Shown here: piece after piece, positions 54,440 to 64,000 of the stretch
Numbering within the stretch: the first letter of the stretch is position 1
Layout: the number at the start of each line of letters is the position of its first letter
Source of the DNA: Acanthococcus lagerstroemiae
Lineage: Eukaryota > Arthropoda > Insecta > Hemiptera > Eriococcidae
Length of the DNA: 64,000 bases
Direction: 5' to 3'
NCBI GenBank assembly: GCA_031841125.1
Contig: CM063114.1
Location: forward strand, 41,747,574-41,811,573
The notes under the pieces: generated by a model
Seen by the model: only the letters and a program-made list of their open reading frames with translations
Database searches by the model: none
What the model was told of the DNA's origin: nothing
Position numbers and translations under genes: made by a program

Positions 54440-54720
54440 AACACAACATTAACTTCCTCGATGCTATACGAAGGCTGAAGTGGGACTGGCCTGGACACGT
54501 GGCGAGAATGGACAATAACAGGTGGGCAAAAATAACCTCTGACTGATTTTTGAGGGGGATGGAAAAAGGGGGAACAAAGAACCGGATGGAGCGATGAGTT
54601 TGATAGAATGTTCCAGTACAGACAATATCACAGGATTGCGCAAAACAAGGGGAATGGGAGCGTCTGAGAGAGGTCTTTGCCCAACGGGAGCTTAACCTAC
54701 TCTATACATGTATAAGTTAA
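54440..54720 (+). pseudogene. LINE C-terminal fragment (RTE-like)
   Basis: The plus strand encodes IRRLKWDWPGHVARMDNNRW (about 54468), then after a stop GWSDEFDRMF and RIAQNKGEWERLREVFAQRE to a TAA near 54718. This is the C-terminal signature of RTE-type and related LINE proteins (W-x-GHVARM...RW...DEF...W), comparable with GHIIR...GRPYTRW of RTE copy 2. It is followed after a few bases by a MITE, and an AATAAA-like signal lies beyond the MITE at 55054. Confidence 0.75.
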
Positions 54721-54723
54721 GTA

Positions 54724-55049
54724 CAGTAGGCACTCGATTATCCGACACCTCTTTATCCGACAGTAAAAATTTTCTCCCTATTATGCGGCACTCCGATTAT
54801 CGGACAATTCTCCGTATTATCCGACAGTAATAAACCGACTAACGTTGTATGCATTTTGCAATTTTATAATAAAATTTCGTTCAAATATTGCTGTTATGTA
54901 CTACTTTCTTTATCAATCTATTACCACTATTCAGGCCTACCGCATCAAAAAAAACAAAAAACAAAAAAAAACACATTCGTATTATCCGACTTTTTCGTTA
55001 TCCGACAGTCTCCATTCCCCAGTTTTGTTGGATAATCGAGTGTCTACTG
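54724..55049. mobile_element. pogo/Tigger-like MITE, 326 bp, TA target duplication
   Basis: The ends CAGTAGGCACTCGATTATCC and its near-perfect complement GGATAATCGAGTGTCTACTG form an inverted repeat of about 23 bp. TA flanks both sides (54722-54723 and 55050-55051). The motif TATCCGACA recurs several times internally on both ends. The end sequence is of the pogo/Tigger kind. No transposase is present. Confidence 0.93.
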
Positions 55050-55369
55050 TACGAATAAAGGTCGTTTTGATGGCTACCTTTTTTTCTTTTTTTCCTCTAT
55101 ACCTTAGTACATATAGTACGTTTATTGGGAGTAACCTGGCACTTTTCATAGACAATACTAAGGAAAAGAGGATGTGCAATGTCACCCCATCAGGGTACAA
55201 CCTGTCAATTCAGCGTAAAAATTTGTGAAACGGGAAATGGGGGGTGTCACAATCTTTTGGGAAATGTTTTCCACAATATTCCATTAAAATTCCAAAAAAA
55301 TATTCTGATTCGTTAACTCAGTTTTCACGTCTATAAAGCGAGTTAACCTTGAAAGCAGGGACTGAAAGT

Positions 55370-55820
55370 TGAGTGACAAAGCTTTCGCTTTCGGCTTTAG
55401 CTTTAAAAGCTTGAAAAGTACGGCTTCCGCTTTCGGCTTTGAACTCAATCAGCTTTTGTCTTTCGGATTTTCGGGCAGTTTTTACAACATTATTACTTTT
55501 TTGTCCTCCGGTTGCCTAGAATTTATTTATTTATTAATTTATTTAGAACGTGTTTTTCGGAGCCTTTAAGGGAGTTTAGGACTCTGAAGAATTGATTTTT
55601 GGCATTTCTCATTATCCGTAGCCTATATGCTCTTCTTTTGGATTTTTTCTAAGGTGTATGACAAACTAACAATAGACTCTACAGTTAAGGTACGTTAAAA
55701 AAAAAAAAAAAAAAAACACACGACGAAAAGATTCGGCTTATGCCTTCGGATTTTGAACCCAATCGGCTTCCGAATTTCGGCTTTGGCTTTCATGCCAAAA
55801 TCGTTGGGCTTTCGGCAAGC
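55370..55820. repeat. Dispersed relics of the 4.6-6.2 kb satellite family
   Basis: Words such as GCTTTCGCTTTCGGCTTT, CGGCTTCCGCTTTCGG and TTCGGCTTTGGCTTTC at 55378-55475 and 55733-55820 share the vocabulary of the tandem array, separated by about 260 bp of other sequence with an A-tract (55697-55716). Confidence 0.55.
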
Positions 55821-58800
55821 TATCAGTCCCTGCTTGAAAGTCTAGAAAAAAAAAAAAAAGCGAAGAACATTAAGAACATTAATTCAAACGTAATGCGACT
55901 CGAAACTTGGTAAAGCTGCTCAATAAATTCAAATTTTCTAAAAACAAAAGAAAAAAAATGAAGAGACCTTTAAATTAATCAAAAAGATGACACTAAGAAG
56001 ATTTGTGGTATTTGTTACTATTTAAATTTTTTTAAAGTTTAGATTCACTCACCAGTTTTAATCTATAAAACAAATAAGATTTTAATAAGTAATTAAAAGA
56101 ACTTGGAACGAATTTGCATTTAGAATTAAAAATTTAGATATTTAAAAATATTGGGCCGATTTGAGGAATCTGAAGATATTCTAACTTTAAAACAGGCATT
56201 CATTTTATCAAGTTAAGAATGAAATAAAGATCAAAGTTTATTAAAGTAATTGAAGAGCTCTTTTCCTAAAAGGTCCAAGTTCTCTTTAAATTTTATTTTT
56301 AACTTTCGGTGGTCTCTGTATGTAACTGAAAACAATAAAATACCGGTTACTGCTTTCCTGAGGCTGGCAATATTGAAGTTCATATATTAATAACAGAAAC
56401 AGAAAATTCTTTACTCTATCATGGCTACCAGCAATTTTCGAGACTAGATGTACTTTGGAAAAGAGGTCCTTAATCAAGCTATATATAATTACATATTTCA
56501 TTTTGAAATTTGCTGGGACATATAACCTTGAAATTTATTTAACTAACTTCTGATGAAATTTGTAAATTTAAGAAATTAGAAAAACAATATGGACATTTGT
56601 GAAAATTGCAAAATTGATTAAAATAAAACAACTGTAAAATTACAAAATTAGTTTTAAAAAAATAATTACAAGAGACTGAAAAATTCGCAAGACTAGGTAT
56701 AAATAAGTAAATTTTTAAAAAAATTAAAAAATTAAAAAGAACACAGAATTCAAACGCAAATAAACTTCAATTTATTAAATATTAAATAACTTGAAATGGA
56801 CCAAAGTATTTGGAGAGCTGAGTGCAAGAAATAGTTCGGCCAATTTTATTGTAGTGGTTGACTATGTTAACCAACATCTAATATGATCTATTTCAGCATA
56901 GTCTGTCATTTCAGAAAAATGGACGCGACCATTTCTTGCATTGAGCACTCAATTGAAGAGAACTCGAAAAAATTTGAATTTGAAATTCAAAATCTATTTA
57001 AATTTTTCAACCAATCTGAGAAATGTGAATTATTTTTAAAACTTAGAATTCATTAATTTTACAAAATTTAGTCAGTAACAAAAGAAGTCCAACTTAATAC
57101 AAATAATTGAAACGTTTTCTTTTTACAGCAGTCAACGTTCTTCAGAAATTTTTCCCTTAAATATTTTTGGTCACCGGCTTTAGCGAAGTAAGACTTTTTT
57201 CTTACTATTTTGAAGTTAGTAACACTGAACCGTCATATATTATATGATCTTCAAGCAGGAACAGGAAATACTTTACCATACTTTAGCTATTATGCTGAGC
57301 ATTCTACATGTAATACGCATAATCCACACAACGTTGAATACGTGTAGAATATGTGCATAGATACTGATCATAAAATTATATTATATGTACAACCCATATC
57401 AATCTAGTTTTGGTGTACATTAACGTTGGTTGTTTGAACTATTTTCAACTTTTAAATTGTCATGTACGTCCTAACAAATCTTGATTAGTTTTAAGGACGT
57501 TTGAACTAACAAGTGTTGAAGAATCTTACGTCCCTAATGAGCCATATCCTGATCAGTCCTCATGAGCCTCAAAGAGTCTTAACAAATAACGCTGACACAC
57601 AAGATCTTAAAAGCAAGACCTAATTAGTTATAATAAGTTTTAATGGAGTCTTGTCAAATCTTATAATATCGTAGATAGCTAGAATGGACAAGAAACAGAC
57701 ATATAAATGAACAGACAGGAAGACAGATAGGCAAATAGGCCGAGACTTAATTAAAAAGCCACAGAAAAGTAAGATCTTGGTTTCATATCTATCTGGCTAA
57801 GAGGCCAGAGCATATCTGATATGGCATACAAAGAGCTCGAAATATTTTGGTTCCCAGATCCGAGATATTGGCTTACAAATCTTAGATACTGGTTCCCAGA
57901 CTCAGGATCCTAATTCCGGATTTTGAACTTCCTTAGATTGTCTGTCTGACTGCCTCACTGTCTCACCATCTGCTTGCCAGTTTGCTTACATATCACTATC
58001 TTTTCGTTCATCTGTTGGCGTAGCTGACTCACTAGCTGATTTTGTACCTCCTCGTTTGTCTCATAAGGTACCTGGTTCATAGACTGTTTTTAGTTTGATA
58101 GGATGTCTACCTCTGGCTAAATCCTGGAGTAACAGAGATGTGCTCCTGTAGTTAGAACAGAAAACCCTCCGGCCATTATATTTTTCGGTTAAAAAAGGCG
58201 CGTTCTGGGTGTACAAGAAATATAGCAAGAACCCGAAGGACCTTTTAGGGGCGACCGATAGTGAACTAGAGGGAGTTGCTGTACTCCTGCATCATGCTAC
58301 ATAGAATTCAATATTACACAAGAACAAAATTCTTCCAGTTATTCTATGAACCTCTATTTGAGCTCCAAAGCGAAACCGTCAACTTTTAGGAGCACCGTGC
58401 CGCCGATATTTTCATTCTTGTCTCGAAATGCCGCAGAAAATAATTTGTCCGGAAAGAATCGCGAAGACTCGCGTTTGTTATCGTTTCCTCGACATTAACC
58501 ATAGTTCATAGTTAATTAATATACAGATTAATCTTTACTATTATTCCAACCGTTCGAATCTGTTCGTGAAGAGGAAAAGCGCAAGCAGGCTCCCTTCTTG
58601 CGTCAACTCGAAAAAGTACTTATCGCAGCTCCCTTTGTTGTATATGAATACACTTACTCACTCACTTCCTAACTATTCCTCGGGAGTAACTTCTTTCGTA
58701 ATATAGTCACGAATTTGAGTGATAAAAAAAAATTAAAGAGAAAAGAAAAACATAGTGAAATGAATTGCGCGAAATTCTTGTAATGCCCTTCTAACCGCAT

Positions 58801-59749
58801 TCATTTAACTCAGCTTAGCTTAATTAAAATTTTCAACTATTTTTCCTCAACTTGCGTTTTTATTTTGACACAGAATATTAAACGAAAGTGGAAATACGTA
58901 AGTACCTATTTCAGTTTCAATTAACGTCCGAGTCGTGAATTTTTTTCATAATGCAAATGTCCGCGCGGAAGAGAAAAATTCGGAAGTACCTAACTCCGCA
59001 TATGCAGCAACGAGAGAGAAAGAGAGAAATAAGGTAATAAAAAGTACACATTAGGTGGATCGTCAAAATTCTTTTCGAATTTTTGAACTTGCCCCCAATG
59101 AAAAGTTGCTTTCGACGATGAAAAAGAAGTGAACAAAATATTTGGGAAAATTTTCAAATTTCACCAAAGGGATTTGACTTTGAAAAGTACAACACCGTGA
59201 GTTAAAATTCATTTCAAAAATCAAAATACTTTAAGAATTAATTTCAAAAATATTTTTGGAGTTCAATTACAGTAAATTAATTAAAAAAATATCTTGTCGA
59301 ATTTAAATGACTAAAATGTTTTCAGTTTTTCAAGGTAGCATAGATGAAACTACTTCGTCTTTTTTCGCAGCAAACGTAAGTGACGCCTGGCTGACCAATC
59401 AAATTTACCGATCAACTGCTTGAGTACGGCACGAGAAACTTTTCAAGAATATCTTTATAGCACCGAAATCAGGTTCACTGAAATCAAAATCTGCCAAGAG
59501 GGGAGCTTGGGGAACTTCTGATAGCCATTTAATAAGGGAAAGCAATGAATCAGCATCAAAATTAATTTTAGGCAAACAGAACTCACGCATTTTCTTTTCT
59601 GCAGATCATGATTTGGAGATTTTGTCGATAGCAAATTCTCGATATTCCGAATTACTGAAGTTAACGGAAAAAGTAGAATGTTTTCTGGTTTTCGGGATGT
59701 GCTAAAAATGCATTTCGCGATATTGCTGATCGCAGAATGCGTTGAATTT
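55821..59749. other. AT-rich intergenic sequence, no gene recognised
   Basis: Nearly 4 kb almost without frames longer than 70 codons. Two diverged stretches (56160-56440 and 57010-57290) share order and wording, suggesting an old direct duplication about 850 bp apart. A small MITE lies between them. A CAAGACT/AAGAGTCTT block is at 57470-57660. The minus-strand frame 59405-59590 (61 codons, PKINFDADSLLSLIKW) is of unknown origin and may be element-derived. Confidence 0.45.
56823..56940. mobile_element. Short palindromic MITE-like element, 118 bp
   Basis: The ends TGCAAGAAATAGTTCGGCC and the inverted GGACGCGACCATTTCTTGCA fold together with a few mismatches. Inner blocks GACTATG and CATAGTC extend the hairpin. 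No clear target duplication. Confidence 0.6.
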
Positions 59750-60256
59750 CCAGGGGTGGTTCTGGAATGTATTTGACAACATTCTAAATTCTAAGTATCG
59801 GAAAAAATGTGCGGTCCCACGAGGTACTTCCCAATAACTCCACACCGTACATTCATACTGAATTTCTGCTGGGTCCTGCGTTCATAAGTTTCTTCGGCCC
59901 ATATATGAAGGGTAAAGAATGAAAACTCACATTTGCCATTTTACTTCAAGAGCGCAAACAGGCAAAATACTGTACACGGGTGCAGGAATATCTTTGCTGC
60001 GCCTGTGAACGTGGAGTATGTTATACATATCGCACATTCACAGGCGCAGCAAAGATATTCCTACACCCGTGTACAGTATTTTGCCTATTTGCGCCTTTGA
60101 AGTAAAATAGCAAATGTGAGTTTTGATTCTTTACCCTTCATATGACTATTACGTGTATTTAGTGTGACATCCAGCGTGAACAGAGATTCATCCATGTACA
60201 GTATCTCACTCCGTAATAGTCGGTGCTCAACCAGCCACTGGCAGAGTGTGGTAATC
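59750..60256 (-). pseudogene. DDE transposase relic (Tc1/mariner-IS630-like insect family), split by a MITE
   Basis: On the minus strand, CQWLVEHRLLRSEILYMDES (about 60240-60180) leads to LFTLDVTLNTRNSH. After the 235-bp insertion it continues WAEETYERRTQQKFSMNV and CGVIGKYLVGPHIF (59900-59815). In families of this type the Asp of the YMDES block is catalytic and the later block ends in N-V-x-C-G. The frame continues across the insertion point if the MITE and one TA are left out. Downstream of GPHIF the reading becomes unclear (stop at about 59808). N-terminal DNA-binding and final catalytic residues are missing. Confidence 0.7.
59906..60140. mobile_element. Near-perfect palindromic MITE, 235 bp, TA target duplication
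   Basis: Arms of about 104 bp (59906-60009 and 60037-60140) are inverted copies with very few differences, around a 27-bp loop. The ends read TGAAGGGTAAAGAAT and ATTCTTTACCCTTCA. TA flanks both sides (59904-59905 and 60141-60142), as in Tc1/mariner insertions. Confidence 0.93.
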
Positions 60257-60565
60257 TCCATTGCTCTGAGGATAATATGGTGGAATAAAAATATGATTAA
60301 TACAATTTTGCCTCATAAATGAATAAAATTCCGTCTATGAAAAAGGTGGGCCATTATCAATTACTAAAACTTCACTGATACCCCAACGAGCAAAATGATC
60401 TCTAAAAAAGCTACTGACAATTTTTGCACTTGTATGACGAGAACCATGGTAAATTTCCAACCACTTTGAATACTGATCAGTGATTAATAAAAAAGGTTTT
60501 ACCTTCTAAATAATGACAGAAGTCACTATGTATTCTTTTACCCGGACCATCAGGGTATGCCCACT
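60257..60565 (-). pseudogene. Integrase core relic of a Ty3/Gypsy-type LTR retrotransposon
   Basis: Read on the minus strand, the fragment carries the first catalytic Asp in a HSDF context (about 60525), a DQYSKW block (about 60470), the second catalytic Asp in DNGPPF (about 60350), and a YYPQSNG block near 60270. It is cut before the catalytic Glu by the start of the transposase relic. There is a one-base shift after EGK (about 60500) and an in-frame stop just after DNGPPF, so it is inactive. No LTRs or other pol domains were found around it. The order and wording are those of retroviral-type (rve) integrases of Gypsy elements. Confidence 0.75.
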
Positions 60566-61674
60566 CATGTAATTATGAAGTGCTTAAGGGAATTACAGCG
60601 CCACTGAAATTAGAAATATTTTTAAAATTTTAGTTCACAAAATTCTTTGCAAAGCAAGATAACTAACTTTCAAACTGTAAGGAAAATGAACAATAATAAA
60701 ACCAAAACAGTCAGCCAATAATTAATGGAATTTTCACGTTAATTTGGTTGGTTAGCAATAAATTCGTAATTCTATAACCGCAATCAACCTGAATATGGGG
60801 GAAACTTTTTTCATCATTCATAAACATAATACCATAACCCAGCTGGTTCTTCTATCCACATCAACCGCTATTTGTTGGGCTTAGATGGTTTAATCTACAC
60901 AAGGAACATTCCTCATCACTAAATAAATAAACACACCCCACCCCCCCCCGCGATACAGTAAATAGGAAAGATATCATTCCACAATACAGTTTTGTACTAA
61001 GTGAAATTTATTTTATGAAAATCATGTTCAACCACTTTCCATGATCTTTAATTTTTTTCCGTGGGGTTATCACAACTGTCATCTTGCACCTCCTTCCTAA
61101 CAGTATGCAACACAGTTTGGGAAATATGGCGAAACCAAATTTAGCGACTTTTGGAACCATTTATTGGATACCCATATTAAACTTTACAGGGTAACTAGAT
61201 GAATGGAGGTAGGTGAATAAGCATATAACATAAACGATATAACTCCGTGAAGTGGTGAAGTAGCTGAAGAATATTATCTTCATAAGGTCTGTGCATTTGT
61301 CTTAAAAAGTAATAATTTTTAACGGGGATACATTGAACTCCATTTTGAGCAGTTCTAATCCAAATACAAGAAAATTGCTAATGACCTTTTTTTATGGGAA
61401 ATTTAATGTACATTCTGTTGCAAATAAAGAAACAGTAGCTTAAAAGGGCAAGTTTCACGGGAAATTGAAAAAATGTGAAAATTTTCTGATATAATCTATC
61501 AAGGGGCATTCCAAAAGTCCTTGCACACATTTTTTTCTCTGGAACAGGTAACACTGGAGCCGTGAAATTTTTACCAGATGTTCACTAGGGTTGTCGCAGT
61601 ACGCATGAATTTTTTCGAAGTGATCGGTCGTGCTGTTTTTGAGTTATCGCCGTATAACCATGAGTTCGTGTCTT
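60566..61674. other. Intergenic sequence, no gene recognised
   Basis: Contains a 9-bp C-tract (60941-60949) and a mariner-like word near 61503 (GGGGCATTCCAAAAGTCC) without an identified second end. No gene is seen. Confidence 0.4.
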
Positions 61675-62350
61675 TAATTTGTTGGATTTGTCTCCGCCCA
61701 GAATAACGGAATAACTATTAAAACATCGGAAAAATTATTAAGAAATTTCATTTTCTCATACATTTTGTACATGGAACGGATTTTTTTTTCAGTTTTTCAG
61801 TTTTTTGAAATATCTTATTTCCACCTATCCGTGGAAATTGGTTTTCGCTCAAGTACACCCATGGCTGGAATGAAATAAATTTCCATTGAAATGTCAACCA
61901 CTGAACTGAATTGTCACCCTGAAGAGCTAAATCATACGGACTGGCTTTGTGTCAGGAAGAGTGTTACAGTTTTCGCTCAAAGATACCCAGTAGTAAAAAC
62001 ATATAAAAAGCTAAAACCTCATAAAATTGTCCAAATGAGTTGTAATCAGAGTTGACAGTCTTAGAGGAGTTCGGCCGATTTCAAAAAGTGTTAATCAGTT
62101 AAGTATAAAAAATCTTCTACTATACATATAAAAGTGTAGGTTTGTCTACAAAGTTATAACTCAAGAATGGCTGGACCGATTTTTATGAACTTTGATTTGT
62201 TGGATTTGTCTCCATCCAGTATAATAGAATAACTATTAAAATATCGGAAAAATTCAAGTTTAATTTCTCATACATTATGTAAATGGAACGGTTTTTTTCG
62301 GTTTTTCAGTTTTCTACCGTTATTTGAAATATCTCCTTTTCGCGTATCGG
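61675..62350. repeat. Two diverged direct copies about 530 bp apart
   Basis: ATTTGTTGGATTTGTCTCC followed by AGAATAACTATTAAAA, CATCGGAAAAATT and TGGAACGG...TTTTTCAGTTTT occurs at 61677-61830 and 62204-62345. Near the second copy, ATAACTCAAGAATGGCTGG (62156) and CCGATTTTTATGAACTTTG recall a word seen in many arthropod dispersed repeats, some of them Helitron-related. The family is not certain. Confidence 0.6.
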
Positions 62351-62553
62351 AAAAGTTGCCCCATAACGCTGCTCCAAAACAGTAGGGTAAATAAGTGAGG
62401 ATATTGTAATATATCCACCCCTCCAAAAGTCTACCTCTCCACTTTTTCAACTTTTGAGTAAAATTTATAAAACTTCTTCAGTGCGCACTGTTGCCTAAAA
62501 TTGCATGGTAATTAGTGAAAGATTTTCACACCAAAATGAAGATAATGACCATA

Positions 62554-62928
62554 TATGACCTGGAATCATGAAACGTGCCTCTCGTGCGAAAACAGGTTTT
62601 TGAGATAAACGAGTATAAAGATGGGATGGTGCGCACAGATGTACATGGCGTGTACATCTGTGGTGGTGCATTTACGCATTGCTATGACAACCGCGTTTTG
62701 AATTCTTGTTCTGTGTCATTCCTGTAGGCCCGTATCACACGGCCTCATGTAAACGGATGTTTTTAAGCTTTTGACTTCATTTTTAAATGCAATTTGTGGA
62801 AAAACTAATAAAGATAGGGAGCTGCGATTTGTTTCATTCGAAAGAGCGTAATTTTTTCTATAAGAATTGTCAAGATGATGAAAAATGATTTTTTGATACC
62901 AGAGGCACATTTCATGATTCCAGATCAT
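62554..62928. mobile_element. MITE, 375 bp, TA target duplication
   Basis: The ends TATGACCTGGAATCATG and CATGATTCCAGATCATA, extended to about 27 bp (to GTGCCTC and its complement), are inverted repeats. TA flanks both sides (62552-62553 and 62929-62930). Inside, a perfect 12-bp hairpin (CACAGATGTACA and complement, 62634-62662) has a 5-bp loop. The minus-strand frame 62716-62928 is not recognised. Confidence 0.8.
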
Positions 62929-62930
62929 AT

Positions 62931-64000
62931 AAAATGTTTGGTTTTACCTAGCGTATTGCTGTAAGAGTTCCTGGGCGGCTTTAAGTTTGGAGAAATCAAG
63001 TTCTGTCTATACTTTCGAATATTTTCAGGAGTAAATATCTATAGATGCAGTTTATAACATAGGACATTATTTGTGTACCCAAGTATAGTGGATGCGCTTT
63101 TTACCATTAATAATACAACAGATCCATTGACCTTTGTAAATTTGTTACTAAAACATCTAAATGGTTTGCAGAAAGTGTTTGTTTGTCTGTTTGTCTCGGT
63201 TTGGTGGGTGAACAGTAGGAGCTGGAAGGTTTGTACTTTCTGGATGTGTTTGCATGAATTCTAGAGAGGTTTTAAGCTAAAAAAATTTTGGTATTCTTAT
63301 TAGAAGGGAAGCTACAAAATTCTTCCCCCTCTGGATCCCCTAATTTTTTTCAACTTGGACCTTTCGAGAGTATTTAAATTGAACTTCTTTACATTATGCT
63401 AAAATTTAGTGCCTGTAACTGTTTCCTTTCAAACATTATTAGTGGGTTGAAAATCTGAAATTTTCAAAATGAGCCGAAAATACCTTAGTATTACACGTAC
63501 ATCTAATTTATGGTGACCGTAATACACTTGGATATTGTTTTGCACTCATTTATGTACCACATGGCCCATTTTCAGTCCCATACCTCTAAAATTTCAGTTT
63601 TTGGAAACTACAATCAGCATTTCTTCTAATATTATCAAACTGAATTTTTGAAAATATCAACATCTCCACCCGAATAACACAAATATGAAGCGATACACGC
63701 TACATCGCCACCTATCCATCAACACATGCATACATAGAAGAGAAACCAGTTGTTATTGTTTGGCTGTATTAAAAATGTGTCATGTGTTTCATATATCAAA
63801 AATATGAAATAATTAGAGCTACAAATATTGTTCACTGTCAAAACACACATGATTATTAATAAAACTTCCAATTTGGTGCACAAGTTTACCTACCCATCCC
63901 AAAAAGACATGTATCTACCTGCTCTTAAATGAAAGTCATTAGGGTACCTCAGAGTTTGGGGTAACTTCAGGATCCTGTTGCTACCATTCAGACAGATCGA
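62931..64000. other. Intergenic AT-rich sequence, no gene recognised
   Basis: One open frame of 63 codons (63073-63264) has no known motif. No repeat structure was seen. Confidence 0.45.

Overview
This is a gene-poor, AT-rich, repeat-dominated window from a eukaryotic nuclear genome, most likely an arthropod and probably an insect. The reasons are the mix of RTE-, Jockey- and R1-type LINEs, piggyBac-, hAT- and Tc1/pogo-type DNA transposons and Ty3/Gypsy relics, the lack of any operon-like or long uninterrupted gene, and an insert resembling very AT-rich mitochondrial nad4 with invertebrate codon use. A hymenopteran would fit but cannot be proved from the sequence. No intact host protein-coding gene was found. 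The best host signal is a TATA/initiator core promoter with a possible first exon at 53.24-53.32 kb.

Layout. 0-3 kb: a near-perfect palindrome, then the N-terminal part of a piggyBac-like transposase split by a 383-bp hAT MITE, then inverted repeats. 4.6-6.2 kb: a tandem array of about 175-bp units. 6.8-8.7 kb: a decayed RTE LINE. 9.3-9.7 kb: a LINE C-terminal relic. 13.7-17 kb: a minus-strand LINE reverse transcriptase split by a 2.55-kb RTE copy. 17-20.4 kb: a small MITE and several repeat modules. 22.4-23.5 kb: a minus-strand LINE with a C-terminal Cys/His motif. 24.3-25.6 kb: a solo LTR and a microsatellite field. 29.3-31.5 kb: two MITEs and a duplicated repeat, one copy of which carries a second solo LTR while the other is the empty site. 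31.6-33 kb: a C/T-rich low-complexity block. 33.35-33.87 kb: a long inverted repeat. 34.5-38 kb: a satellite of about 31 units in 125-bp and 96-bp versions. 38.7-40 kb: CpG-rich sequence without a recognised gene. 40.1-40.7 kb: an R1-type LINE ORF1/ORF2 junction. 43.9-45.6 kb: a Jockey-like LINE with a large internal deletion. 48.4-52.3 kb: a nested stack. 54.4-55.05 kb: a LINE C-terminus followed by a pogo-like MITE. 59.7-60.6 kb: a DDE transposase relic split by a palindromic MITE, next to a Gypsy-type integrase relic. 62.5-62.9 kb: another MITE.

The most informative locus is 48.4-52.3 kb. A hAT element with an 8-bp target duplication borders a minus-strand RTE copy. That RTE copy is flanked by about 300-bp direct repeats that include the hAT end. 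Inside the RTE coding region sits a 1,511-bp foldback element. Its two arms are inverted arrays of a 110-140 bp minisatellite, and a perfect 9-bp target duplication flanks it. One arm contains the mitochondrial nad4-like segment. Several insertions in the window are precise enough that the interrupted reading frame continues across the pre-insertion site (1464/1856, 50019/51540 and 59905/60141), so insertion order can be inferred. Nothing here looks like a working metabolic or defence system. The value lies in the transposon biology.
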